Position numbers and translations under genes: made by a program. The notes beneath the pieces were generated by a model. It had not been told where the DNA came from and ran no database searches. It saw only the letters and a program-made list of their open reading frames with translations. A DNA stretch of 64,000 bases from Streptomyces sp. NRRL S-244 (lineage in GTDB: Bacteria > Actinomycetota > Actinomycetes > Streptomycetales > Streptomycetaceae): contig NZ_JOCX01000014.1 of the NCBI RefSeq assembly GCF_000717915.1, forward strand, positions 62,001 through 126,000. The letters run 5' to 3'. Below are positions 35,583 through 44,213 of the stretch, in pieces; the stretch's first letter is position 1, and each line of letters begins with the position of its first letter.

Positions 35583-36458
35583 GTGCCACGCAGGACGAGG
35601 AATTGGAAAGCGCTGTCACCGGAACTGTCCGATGAACACCGCGCGCTGGTGACGATGCTGCGCAGGGTCCGCGACTGCAGCGCGCGGACTCAGGCTCAGA
35701 TCGCCCTGGACGGCCACATCGTGGCGACGACTCTCTCCAACCACCTCAACGGCGGACGGATCCCGGAAGAACCACAGGTCAAGGCATTCTTCAAGACGAT
35801 CGAGCAGGAGTTGGAACGGACAGACAACGCGGCTGTGGAGCTCCCCTGTTCACTGAACGACCTTCTGGAACTGCGGCGGCTCGCCCGGATGCAGCACTGT
35901 CACTGCGTCCCGCACACCCGCAGCGCCAGTCCCGCTCCCGCAGTGGGTTGTGACGATTCGCCGGCTTCTCCGGTGTCAGGGCCAGAACCGGCCGCAAACG
36001 CCGTTTCACCCCATTCCAGAACGCGACCGCTTCTTCCTCGTCTCACGAGACGGCGCCTGAGCTCCCGTTCCCGGGCCTTGTCCCGTGCTTCCGTGCTCGC
36101 CGCGTCGGCACGGAAGCAGGTGCCGGTCCCCCCTGAGAAGGGGGACCGGCCGCGCAAGGACTCCTCTCGTGCCACTTGGACCGAGCTGGAGACCTTGACC
36201 GCGTTCATCTCAAGCGGCAGGGACCGCGACGCGGGACTGCTCTTGTGGCGCGCCGGAAGGACGCTTTCCACGCCCGAACTCATCGACGCCGTCGACTCCT
36301 GCCGGGCTGCCGGGCTCCACGAGGCCGCCGAATCCGTGCTCTCGGGTGTGAGCGAACGCGTGGACCGGCAGGCCGTGTTGAACATCACCGCCGCATTCCA
36401 GCGTGCCGGCAGACATGAGGACGTCGGTTTCCTGCTGGCGGCCGCCGTTCAGCAGTAG
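35583..36458 (+). CDS. Putative HTH-containing regulator or accessory protein of the island
   Basis: A 291-residue soluble protein. The N-terminal ~80 residues look like an XRE-type helix-turn-helix (ALVTMLRRVRDCSARTQ, then AQIALDGHIVATTLSNHLNGG). The centre (~100-200) is Ser/Arg/Pro-rich and probably unfolded. The C-terminal ~95 residues are helical (TWTELETLTAFISSGRDRDAG), similar to the tail of several Streptomyces regulators. GTG 35580 or 35583 is the start; GGGGGAG and GGAG precede them. Its final 10 bp overlap the end of the DUF559-like gene. Regulation of the island is an inference from its divergent position. Confidence 0.65.
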   Translation: MPRRTRNWKALSPELSDEHRALVTMLRRVRDCSARTQAQIALDGHIVATTLSNHLNGGRIPEEPQVKAFFKTIEQELERTDNAAVELPCSLNDLLELRRLARMQHCHCVPHTRSASPAPAVGCDDSPASPVSGPEPAANAVSPHSRTRPLLPRLTRRRLSSRSRALSRASVLAASARKQVPVPPEKGDRPRKDSSRATWTELETLTAFISSGRDRDAGLLLWRAGRTLSTPELIDAVDSCRAAGLHEAAESVLSGVSERVDRQAVLNITAAFQRAGRHEDVGFLLAAAVQQ

Positions 36459-37525
36459 AGCGGCAGCTGGAGCTGTTGGTGGCCGCGGGCTTGGGCTGTG
36501 GGTGGGGTGGGGCGGGGGGTGGTGAGGGTGAGGAGGGTGTGGAGGGCCTTGATGACCTCCTCGGGGGTGTCGCGGATCATCGACGGGGTTGCGCTGACCA
36601 CCAGGATGCCGTGGGACTCCAGGCGCAGGCGGCGGTGGAGGGTGGCGTGCCAGGCGTCGCGGGTGTAGTGGTACTCCGCCGAGTCGATCTCCAGGGCCAC
36701 GCCCTCGTCCGGCCAGTACGCGTCCGGGCTGGCCAGGAAGGTGCCGTCCGGGGTGTACAGGCGGGCGTTCCACAGGGGGGTCGGGAGGTCCGTCGCCGTC
36801 AGGGTGTCCCGGGCCAGGGCCTCGGCGATCGAGCGGACCCCCGCGACGAGTTCCGACGCGGCGGCGCGGATCGCCGGGCGGGTGAGGAGGCGGGCCGCGC
36901 GGAGCTCGGCGTGCAGGTCCTGCGGGTGGCACCAGCCGGCCTGGACGACATGGGCCAGGGTCGAGCGGATGTGGTCGGGGTCCTCGGCCCGGGCGGCGAA
37001 GTCGGCCGCCGCGCGCACCGGGCGGGTGCTCGGGATGCCGGAGACCGCGATGGTGCGCGGCCAGCGGGCGGTGGCCAGCGGGCGGACCTCCGGGGTGCCG
37101 GTGAGCCGGCGCGGGGCGCGGACCAGGACGTCGGCGGGGGTGTGCAGGACGTCGCGGATGCCGAGGAGGGCCAGGGCGGCGGCGCCGGTGAGGACGGCCG
37201 TGTCGCCGGACAGCGGGTCCGCGGTGGGCTCGGCGGCGTACAGGACGGCGGCGAGGGCGCGTTGGCGGTGGTCCGGGGGGCCGGTCTGGAGGAGGTAGAC
37301 CCGGGGCAGTAAGCGCTGCCAGGGCCCGCCGGGGCGGGTGCGGGAGGTGATCGTGCCCTCCGGGACGCCGGAGGCGGCGAGCTGGTGGCGGGTGGCCAGG
37401 TTGAGCTGCCTGCGAGCGGTCGTCTGCGCCGCCGTCCGGTTCGGCCCCCGGTTCGGCGCTCGGTTCGGTTCCCTGTGCGTCGGCCGCTTCGGCGCCCGCT
37501 GCTTCGTCTGACGTGTGGTGATCAT
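36449..37525 (-). CDS. DUF559/AbiEi-like domain protein
   Basis: A 358-residue protein: a basic N-terminus, an AbiEi-antitoxin-like winged helix (TRHQLAASGVPEGTITSRTR, PWQRLLPRVYLLQTG) at ~45-85, and a C-terminal DUF559 Vsr-like fold (SPDAYWPDEGVALEID, then RRLRLESHGILVVSATP). No toxin partner is adjacent. The family is common in actinobacteria and may be a nuclease. ATG 37525 has no clear Shine-Dalgarno; the open frame runs 500 bp upstream through the GNAT gene in another frame, so this ATG is the first sensible start. Confidence 0.7.
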   Translation of the reverse strand: MITTRQTKQRAPKRPTHREPNRAPNRGPNRTAAQTTARRQLNLATRHQLAASGVPEGTITSRTRPGGPWQRLLPRVYLLQTGPPDHRQRALAAVLYAAEPTADPLSGDTAVLTGAAALALLGIRDVLHTPADVLVRAPRRLTGTPEVRPLATARWPRTIAVSGIPSTRPVRAAADFAARAEDPDHIRSTLAHVVQAGWCHPQDLHAELRAARLLTRPAIRAAASELVAGVRSIAEALARDTLTATDLPTPLWNARLYTPDGTFLASPDAYWPDEGVALEIDSAEYHYTRDAWHATLHRRLRLESHGILVVSATPSMIRDTPEEVIKALHTLLTLTTPRPTPPTAQARGHQQLQLPLYC

Positions 37526-37575
37526 GCTGGCGGTATGCCCGGTCCCGGGGCACCGACACCCCGCCCGGGGGCCCG

Positions 37576-38112
37576 TCAGCGGCCCGGGTGGTCCGGGGAG
37601 AGGAAGACGATCACGCCCGTCTGCGTGCCCGGGCGGGCCGCGACCTCGTGCCAGCCCAGCCTGCGATACGTGGCCACCGTGTCCGTGGCCAGTCGGGAGG
37701 TCAGCAGCCAGGCCCGGCGGTCCGGGGCGTCGGCGGTGATCTCGGTGAGCAGGGCGCGGCCGGTGCCGTGGCCGCGCGCGTACGGGCGTACGGCGAGCTC
37801 GTCTATCTCCAGCGCACCCGTCAGGAGCTCCCGCACCCGCGCCGGACCGAGCTGCGCCGCGACCTGGGCGTACCCGCGGTCCTTGGGGAAGGCCGCCGGG
37901 GTGAGCCAGCCCGTGGCGAAGCCGTCGATGCCGGCCGCGGACTGGGCGAGAGCAGTACGGAAACCGCGGCGCCGGGTGTCGGCCTGGAGGCGGACCGCGA
38001 ACTGGCGAATGGTTTCTGCGTCCTCGTTCCACGGCGGGGCGGAGAAGACGTCGGCATAGGCGTCGACCAGTTCGTCCGCGAGGTCGAGGACGGCCTGTCC
38101 GTAGCAGATCAC
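37576..38112 (-). CDS. GNAT-family N-acetyltransferase
   Basis: A 178-residue acetyltransferase with the acetyl-CoA-binding motif IDELAVRPYARGHGTGRALL near 102-121. The substrate is unknown. GTG 38112 has GAGGAG about 10 nt upstream. It lies 50 bp upstream of the DUF559-like gene on the same strand. Confidence 0.88.
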   Translation of the reverse strand: MICYGQAVLDLADELVDAYADVFSAPPWNEDAETIRQFAVRLQADTRRRGFRTALAQSAAGIDGFATGWLTPAAFPKDRGYAQVAAQLGPARVRELLTGALEIDELAVRPYARGHGTGRALLTEITADAPDRRAWLLTSRLATDTVATYRRLGWHEVAARPGTQTGVIVFLSPDHPGR

Positions 38113-38168
38113 GATGTCCGAGCTCCTCTTTCTTCCCGTTTTACCGTTTGGGGTGGGAGAGCCAATTT

Positions 38169-38453
38169 ATGCCGATCGGGTTCCCGAGGGCACGTATCGC
38201 ACGGATCCGGCGAGTGTGCGACAAATCCCCTCCCCGTCTTCCGTGTCGGGGACCGCGCAGCCGCGTTGAGCAGCCCGTGGACAGACTGATTCGGGCGGCC
38301 GGCCGGTGCGCGCTCGCCTTCCTCCTCGTCCTGGGCGTGGTGGCGCTGCTGCCGCGCGCCGTCAAGGACGCCGTACCGGACGGTGTGATCGGCGGAGCCG
38401 TGCTCGTCCTGGGGGCGCTGGGCGCCCGCCGGGTGGTCAAGCCCCCGCGTTAG
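38169..38453 (+). CDS. Small membrane protein
   Basis: A 94-residue protein with a basic N-terminal region (1-~40) and two hydrophobic segments (~48-62 and ~73-86). I do not recognise a family. ATG 38169 has GGGAGAG 8 nt upstream, which decides the start over GTG 38278 (58 residues, no Shine-Dalgarno). It is divergent from the GNAT gene. Confidence 0.6.
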   Translation: MPIGFPRARIARIRRVCDKSPPRLPCRGPRSRVEQPVDRLIRAAGRCALAFLLVLGVVALLPRAVKDAVPDGVIGGAVLVLGALGARRVVKPPR

Positions 38454-38503
38454 CCTCGTAGTAATACCAGTCGGATCAGATGAACTTGATTGAGGAGTTG
38501 GGC

Positions 38504-38803
38504 ATGGCGCGCGTACCGAGTTCCGCAGTGGCGGCCGCCGGACTGGTCGGCGGCTACGCCGTCGCCCGGTGGACCAAGAAGCGCCCGCTGGGCGGTGTCG
38601 TGCTCGGCGCCGCCGGACTGGCCGCCGGGCGGGAATGGCACCGGCGCGGCGGCGCCCCCGCGGCGGCCGGGCTCGGGGCGCTGTACCTCGCCGGCTTCGC
38701 GGGCGCGCACCCGCTGGCCAAGAAGGTCGGGGCCTGGCCGGCCGTCCTCGGGGCCGCGGCCGTCGTGGCGACCGCCTCCTGGGTCGTCGCCGACCGCGGC
38801 TGA
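38504..38803 (+). CDS. Small hydrophobic protein
   Basis: A 99-residue Ala/Gly-rich protein with four short hydrophobic stretches; probably membrane-embedded. No family was recognised. ATG 38504 follows GAGGAG at 7 nt. The last 15 bp of the gene, including the stop codon, are repeated 26 bp downstream as part of a degenerate repeat region. Confidence 0.6.
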   Translation: MARVPSSAVAAAGLVGGYAVARWTKKRPLGGVVLGAAGLAAGREWHRRGGAPAAAGLGALYLAGFAGAHPLAKKVGAWPAVLGAAAVVATASWVVADRG

Positions 38804-38941
38804 GGCGCCTGGCGCCGACCGCGGCTGAGCCGTCGCCGCCGGCCCCGGCCGAGGCGCCTGGCGCCGACCGCCGCCGAGGCTGAGGCCGAGGCCGAGGCTG
38901 AGGCTGAGGCTGAGGCTGAGCTGAGGCCGAGCTGAGGCCGA
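38789..38941. repeat. Degenerate tandem repeats downstream of the small membrane gene
   Basis: GCCGACCGCGGCTGA at 38789-38803 recurs at 38815-38829, and a longer related unit (GAGGCGCCTGGCGCCGACCG) occurs twice. This passes into a GAGGCT/GAGGCC hexamer run at about 38875-38920. No gene is seen in the stretch. Confidence 0.8.
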
Positions 38942-38970
38942 GCCACAAGACACCCCCTGGGGGCGTACGG

Positions 38971-40353
38971 CTACGCCCCCAGGGCCTGCGACACCGTGTA
39001 GATCAGCAGTCCCGCCAGGGCGCCGACCACCGTGCCGTTGATGCGGATGAACTGGAGGTCCCGGCCGATGTGGGCCTCGATCTTCCGCGACGTGTGCTCG
39101 GCGTCCCACCCGGCCACGGTGTCCGTGATCAGCGAGGTGATCTCGGTGCGGTAGTTGGTCACCACGTACACCACCGCGCCCTCGATCCAGCCCTCCACCT
39201 TGTCCTGGAGCCGGCCGTCCGTGGCCAGCCGCGCCCCCAGCGACAGCAGCGAGGACCGGACCCGCAGCCGCAGCTCGCTGTGCTCGTCCTCCGCCGCCGA
39301 GATGATCATCGCCCGGATCGCGGTCCAGGCGGAGGCGATCACGTCCTGCACCTCCCCGCGCTGGAGGATCTCGGACTTCAGCCGCTCCACCCGGGCCCGG
39401 GTGTCCGTGTCCGACTGGAGGTCGGCCGCGAAGTCCGTCAGGAACCGGTCCACCGCCCCGCGCGCCGGGTGCTCCGGCATGTCCCGCATCTCGGTCAGGA
39501 AGCGGAGCAGCTCCTTGTACACGCGCTCGCCGACCTTCCGGTCCACGAACCTCGGGGTCCAGCCGGGGGCGCCGCCCTGGACCGCGCCCATCACCGACTC
39601 CCCGTGCGTCACCAGCCAGTCGTGGGCCTTGGCGCAGACGAGGTCGACGACGCGGCGGTGCCCGCCGTCCGCGACGACCTTCTCCAGGGTCTTGCCGATC
39701 CCGGGAGCGATCTCGGCGGTCTCGGCCCGCCGCGTGATGGCCTCCCCCACGACCGCCTGCACATCGGAGTCGCGCAGTACGGTCAGGGCCCCGCGCAGCG
39801 CGGTGGCCAGCTCGGCCGTGACCCGGTCGGCGTGCGCGGGCTCGGCCAGCCAGGATCCGAGGCGGGCGCCGATGCCGAGGGAGTGGAGGCGGGCGCGGAC
39901 CACGTCCGGGGAGAGGAAGTTCTCGCCGACGAACTCCCCGAGGGAGACGCCGAGCTGGTCCTTCTTGGTCGGGATGATCGCGGTGTGCGGGATGGGCAGG
40001 CCCAGCGGGCGCCGGAACAGCGCGGTGACGGCGAACCAGTCCGCGAGCGCGCCGACCATGCCGGCCTCGGCGGCGGCCCGGACGTAGCCCGCCCAGCCGC
40101 CGGCCCCGGCGTGCTCCGCCCAGGTGGTCAGTACGTAGACCAGGGCGACCAGGACCAGCAGGCCGGTCGCGGTGGTCTTCATGCGGCGGACGCCGCGGCG
40201 GCGCTCCTCGTCGGCCTCGTTGAACACGAACCCGCCGGTGCCGGTGCTTGCGCCTCTGCCAGTGCCGGTGCCTGTACCAGTGCCAGTGCTTGCGCCTGGG
40301 CCCCCTGGGCCCGTGCCTCTGCCAGTGCCTGCGGCCTTGGTGCGGTGGTCCAC
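38971..40353 (-). CDS. DUF445 family membrane protein
   Basis: About 460 residues. A low-complexity Gly/Thr N-terminus (encoded by hexamer repeats) is followed by a membrane helix, the DUF445 domain starting near AAAEAGMVGALADWFAVTALFRRP, a long helical region, and a C-terminal membrane helix before the end. Function is unknown. GTG 40353 has GGAGG 5 nt upstream; ATG 40392 with GGGAG is equally possible and adds 13 residues. Confidence 0.82.
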   Translation of the reverse strand: MDHRTKAAGTGRGTGPGGPGASTGTGTGTGTGRGASTGTGGFVFNEADEERRRGVRRMKTTATGLLVLVALVYVLTTWAEHAGAGGWAGYVRAAAEAGMVGALADWFAVTALFRRPLGLPIPHTAIIPTKKDQLGVSLGEFVGENFLSPDVVRARLHSLGIGARLGSWLAEPAHADRVTAELATALRGALTVLRDSDVQAVVGEAITRRAETAEIAPGIGKTLEKVVADGGHRRVVDLVCAKAHDWLVTHGESVMGAVQGGAPGWTPRFVDRKVGERVYKELLRFLTEMRDMPEHPARGAVDRFLTDFAADLQSDTDTRARVERLKSEILQRGEVQDVIASAWTAIRAMIISAAEDEHSELRLRVRSSLLSLGARLATDGRLQDKVEGWIEGAVVYVVTNYRTEITSLITDTVAGWDAEHTSRKIEAHIGRDLQFIRINGTVVGALAGLLIYTVSQALGA

Positions 40354-40470
40354 GTGGTCCTCCCTTCCCCCGGGCGCCGGTTTTGTCTGCATAGCATCCG
40401 ACTCCCGGGACCCCTCAGGAGTTCCCGGCACGCCGATCCGTCACCGAGAGCCGGCTCCGCCAGGCACCCC

Positions 40471-41166
40471 CTAGAGCTCCTTGCGCAGCTTCGGCCCGCC
40501 GCCCAGGGGCTTCTGCCGCTTCGGGGGTTTGACCTTGACCTCCACCCCGCCCCAGAAGGCCAGGCCCGTCACGACCACCCTCGGGGCGCCCGGAGCCACC
40601 GGGCCCGAGGTGTCGCCGCGCTGGTCGAAGGCGCCCATGAAGCCGAAGCCCCGTACGTCGACCTCCACGCCCGGCGGGACCGTGATCTGGATGCCGCCCA
40701 TGATCGCGATGCAGTTGATCACCACCTCCCGCTCCGCGAAGTTCGCCTCGCGCAGGTCGAGCTCCCCGCTGCCCCAGAACGCCACCGCGTCCAGCCGCGG
40801 CGGCACCGTCCAGGTGCCCTTGCGCTGGAACGAGGACATCACCGCGACCGCCGCCGAGGCCGACGCCGGTACGCCGCCGCCCCCGATCCGCGAGGCCCAC
40901 GAACCGTCGCCCGCCGCCGGGACCGGGGCCGGCGCCGAGGCCGCGAGCGGCATCGGGTGGCCGCCCGGCGCCGGCAGATCGCGGGTCAGCGGCTCCAGTT
41001 CCGCGTACGTCTTCGACTTGTACGCGACCTCCAGCCGCTCCTCGAACTCCTCCATGTCGAGCCGGCCCTCGGCGACGGCGTCCCGCAGACGCTCCACCAC
41101 CCGGTCGCGGTCGGCGTCCGACGCCCTCAGCTCCGGCAACGGCTTCTCCGGCCGCTCGTTAGTCAT
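40471..41166 (-). CDS. DUF1707 and LiaF-like domain protein
   Basis: A 231-residue protein. The N-terminal DUF1707/SHOCT-like segment is ELRASDADRDRVVERLRDA followed by AEGRLDMEEFEERLEVAY (~12-49). The C-terminal ~110 residues match the LiaF/DUF2154 beta-rich domain (GGIQITVPPGVEVDVRGFGFMG). LiaF-type domains relate to sensing of cell-envelope stress. No membrane helix is obvious. ATG 41166 has no good Shine-Dalgarno; a TACATA -10-like sequence ends 10 nt upstream, so the leader may be very short. Confidence 0.85.
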   Translation of the reverse strand: MTNERPEKPLPELRASDADRDRVVERLRDAVAEGRLDMEEFEERLEVAYKSKTYAELEPLTRDLPAPGGHPMPLAASAPAPVPAAGDGSWASRIGGGGVPASASAAVAVMSSFQRKGTWTVPPRLDAVAFWGSGELDLREANFAEREVVINCIAIMGGIQITVPPGVEVDVRGFGFMGAFDQRGDTSGPVAPGAPRVVVTGLAFWGGVEVKVKPPKRQKPLGGGPKLRKEL

Positions 41167-41239
41167 GGGAACAGCCTATGTAGTCGTACGGAAGAGTTGT
41201 ATGGCCCAACCCTGGTAACGCCCCCTGCCCACCCCTGAT

Positions 41240-42205
41240 TTAACCCTGGTCGTACATCCTCGCGATCACGTCCTCGATGTCCGGCTCCCGCACCGACAGG
41301 TCCAGCAGCGGATACCTCGCCGCCACCTCCGCCACCAGCGGCGCCGCCGAGGCCCCCGCCGGGAACGCCAGCCACTGCCGCGGCCCGTCCACCTTCACCA
41401 CCCGCGCGCCCGCCACGCTGATCTCCGGAAGCTCCCGCTCCAGGTCCACCACCAGCGTCCGCTCGCCGCCGCCCTCCCCCATCGAGTGCAGACCGGCCAG
41501 TGCGCCGTCGTACATCAGCCGCCCGTGGTCGATCACCATCACCCGCTCGCACAGCTGCTCGATGTCCTGGAGGTCGTGCGTCGTGAGCAGCACCGTCGTG
41601 CCGAGCTCCGCGTTCAGCTGCCGCAGGAAGGCCCGTACCTTCGCCTTGCTCACCACGTCGAGCCCGATCGTCGGCTCGTCCAGGTACAGCACGTCCGGAT
41701 CGTGCAGCAGCGCCGCCGCGATGTCCCCGCGCATCCGCTGCCCCAGCGACAGCTGCCGTACCGGTACGTCCAGCAGCTCGGCCAGGTCGAGGCGGTCCAC
41801 GCACCGCTCCAGGTTCTCCTTGAACCTGGCCGGCGGGATCCGGTACATCCGCCGCATCAGCCCGTACGAGTCCTTCAGCGGCAGGTCCCACCACAGCGTG
41901 GTCCGCTGCCCGAACACCACCCCGATGCGGTGCGCCAGCCGCATCCGCTCCCGCGCCGGGTCGATGCCCGCGACCCGCAGCCGGCCGCCGCTCGGGGTGA
42001 GGATGCCGGTCAGCATCTTGATCGTGGTCGACTTCCCGGCGCCGTTGGGCCCGATATAGCCGACCACCTCCCCCCGCGCCACCTCGAAGCTGATCCCGTC
42101 CACGGCCCTGACCTGCCGTTTCTCCCGGCGCATCAGACTCACCCGGCGCCGTACGTCGAAGACCTTCTCGACCCCGTCCAGCTCGATCAGCACATTCCCG
42201 CCCAC
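41240..42205 (-). CDS. ABC transporter ATP-binding protein
   Basis: A 321-residue ATPase with Walker A GPNGAGKST, signature LSLGQRMRGDI and Walker B VLYLDEPT. The two downstream-numbered genes encode its permeases, so this is an ABC-2 type export system of unknown substrate. GTG 42205 has GGGGAG 9 nt upstream; GTG 42193 is an alternative. It is translated last in the three-gene operon, 5 bp after the first permease's stop. Confidence 0.93.
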   Translation of the reverse strand: MGGNVLIELDGVEKVFDVRRRVSLMRREKRQVRAVDGISFEVARGEVVGYIGPNGAGKSTTIKMLTGILTPSGGRLRVAGIDPARERMRLAHRIGVVFGQRTTLWWDLPLKDSYGLMRRMYRIPPARFKENLERCVDRLDLAELLDVPVRQLSLGQRMRGDIAAALLHDPDVLYLDEPTIGLDVVSKAKVRAFLRQLNAELGTTVLLTTHDLQDIEQLCERVMVIDHGRLMYDGALAGLHSMGEGGGERTLVVDLERELPEISVAGARVVKVDGPRQWLAFPAGASAAPLVAEVAARYPLLDLSVREPDIEDVIARMYDQG

Positions 42206-42210
42206 GCCGC

Positions 42211-43158
42211 TCAGCTCCCCGTACTCCGGTACGAACGAAGTCCCGCCCGCCACGCCAGCGACGCGGGTACGAACACCACCACCGCCACCAGCGGGCTCAC
42301 GAACGCCACCCACCCCGGCAGCCCCAGCGGATACGGCTGCCCCAGCACGTACAGGGCCGGCAGCCAGTTGACGAAGGCCAGCGGAACGACGAACGTGACC
42401 CCGCGCAGCATGTCCTTCGCGAACACCGTCGGCGGGTACTGGAGCATCGTGTTCCCGCCGTACGTGAAGGAGTTCTGCACCTCCGCCGCGTCCCCGGCGA
42501 CGAACTGGAACGCCGCACCGGCCACCATCACCGCCCCGAAGATCGCCGCCCCGGCCAGCACCATCACGGGCACCAGCAGCACCTTCCCGACCGTCCACTC
42601 CACGTCCAGCGCCGAGACCGCCCAGGCCAGCACCGCCAGCCCCTGCCCGATCCGCCCCACCCGGCGCAGCGCGAAGCGGTCGGCGGCGACCTGCGCGAGC
42701 ACCGGGACGGGGCGCACCAGCATGGTGTCGAGCGAACCGTCGCGGATGCGGACGCCGATCCGGTCCGTATTGCCGAGGAGCAGGTCCGCCAGGCCCAGGG
42801 AGGCCGAGGAGGACCCGTACAGGAGGGCGATCTCGGGCAGCGTGAAGCCGCCGAGCACGTCCACGTGCGAGAACATGATCCAGATCGCGACGAAGTCGAG
42901 GAGCGTGATCGCCGCGTTCCCGAAGGTGGAGAGGAAGAACGACGTCCGGTACGCCATCGTCGACCGGACCCACATCGCCACGATCAGCCCGTAGCCGCGC
43001 AGCCCCTCCACGGCCCGGTTCCGCACCGGCACGTACAGCGGTACGTCCACCGGCACTTCCACCGGTACGTCCACCGGCCCTCCGGACCGCGCCGGAGCCA
43101 CCGAGGCAGCCCCCACGGCCCCCACGGCCTCCACCGCCCCGGCCTCGAGCTCAGCCAC
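42211..43158 (-). CDS. ABC-2 family permease (1)
   Basis: A 315-residue membrane protein with about six helices after a cytoplasmic N-terminus rich in VPVDVP-type repeats (27-45) encoded by a 12-bp repeat. It resembles the DUF990/ABC-2 permease family. GTG 43158 overlaps the end of the other permease gene by 8 bp, so the operon is translationally coupled. Confidence 0.85.
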   Translation of the reverse strand: MAELEAGAVEAVGAVGAASVAPARSGGPVDVPVEVPVDVPLYVPVRNRAVEGLRGYGLIVAMWVRSTMAYRTSFFLSTFGNAAITLLDFVAIWIMFSHVDVLGGFTLPEIALLYGSSSASLGLADLLLGNTDRIGVRIRDGSLDTMLVRPVPVLAQVAADRFALRRVGRIGQGLAVLAWAVSALDVEWTVGKVLLVPVMVLAGAAIFGAVMVAGAAFQFVAGDAAEVQNSFTYGGNTMLQYPPTVFAKDMLRGVTFVVPLAFVNWLPALYVLGQPYPLGLPGWVAFVSPLVAVVVFVPASLAWRAGLRSYRSTGS

Positions 43159-44038
43159 CCTGGACGACCACCTTCCGCGTCGCCGCCGACTGCAACAGCC
43201 GCCCCGCGCCCAGCAGTACGAGCACCCACACCGACTGGAAGCCCAGCGCCCGTACCGCGCCCCCGGCGCCCGCGTGCACGCCCATCAGCACGTCCAGGGG
43301 CACCTGGAGCATCGCCGCCCACGGCAGGACGCGGACGAACTCCCCGAAGGCGCCCGGGAACACCGTCAGCGGAAGCAGCATCCCGGAGAAGAAGACCGTG
43401 ACGACGACGGCCATCAAGTTGATCCCGGTCCCGTCCATCAGCCAGAACGCGGCCAGCCCCAGCAGGTACCGCACCCCGAAGCTGACGAGCAGCGCGAGCA
43501 CCACCGACACCAGGAACAGCAGCCAGCGCAGCGGGTCGGCGGGCAGGGCCAGTTGGAAGGCCAGCGCCCCCGCGAGCAGCGGCACGACCCCGCGCCCGAG
43601 CAACTGGAAGCCCGCCCTCCCCAGATCGGCGGCGAGCCACCACATCTGGAGGTCGGCCGGCCGGTACAGGTCGACGGCGATGTCACCCGTACGGATGCGC
43701 TCCTGCATCTCCTCCTGGAAGCCGCCGCCGATGAGCGCGCCCGCGGCCAGCAGCGACTGGCTCACCCAGACGAAGGTCAGCGCCTGCGACTGGTCGTAGC
43801 CGCCCAGCCCGGGCCGTTCGTCCCACAACGCGACGTACGTGTACGCGAGGACGAAGCCGAAGACGGTGTTGGTGAACACCCCTGCCGCCGTCGCCGTCCC
43901 GTAGGTGGCGTAGCGCCGGAACCCGCCGGCCGCGACGGCCGGATAGAGCCACGCCCCGCGCCCGGTTCCGCGCGCCGTTCCGTGCCCGGTTCCGCGCGCC
44001 GTTCCACGAGGCGTTCCACGAGCCGTTCCCTGGCGCAC
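43151..44038 (-). CDS. ABC-2 family permease (2)
   Basis: A 295-residue membrane protein of the same family as its neighbour. The N-terminal ~28 residues are ARGT-type repeats from a short tandem DNA repeat. Six or so helices follow. GTG 44038 has GGAGGG 6 nt upstream. It is the first gene of the operon. Confidence 0.85.
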   Translation of the reverse strand: MRQGTARGTPRGTARGTGHGTARGTGRGAWLYPAVAAGGFRRYATYGTATAAGVFTNTVFGFVLAYTYVALWDERPGLGGYDQSQALTFVWVSQSLLAAGALIGGGFQEEMQERIRTGDIAVDLYRPADLQMWWLAADLGRAGFQLLGRGVVPLLAGALAFQLALPADPLRWLLFLVSVVLALLVSFGVRYLLGLAAFWLMDGTGINLMAVVVTVFFSGMLLPLTVFPGAFGEFVRVLPWAAMLQVPLDVLMGVHAGAGGAVRALGFQSVWVLVLLGAGRLLQSAATRKVVVQGG

Positions 44039-44213
44039 CGTATCCCTCCGTTTTCCCGGTCGTTCCTACGTCGGCCAAAGCGCGCGAGCTTAGTGCGGAG
44101 GGGCGATCCACGCGACCGGTTTATGCCCGTCCGACGCGGAACGAGCGGCCAATCGGGTAGACAGCATGAGGTACAGACGTGGATATTTCGTACGGCGTCG
44201 AGGAGTCCTGGCG

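Noticed and set aside
36449..38032. 527-residue version of the DUF559-like protein
   Set aside because: Its N-terminal ~170 residues are a shadow of the GNAT gene; ATG 37525 is the sensible start.
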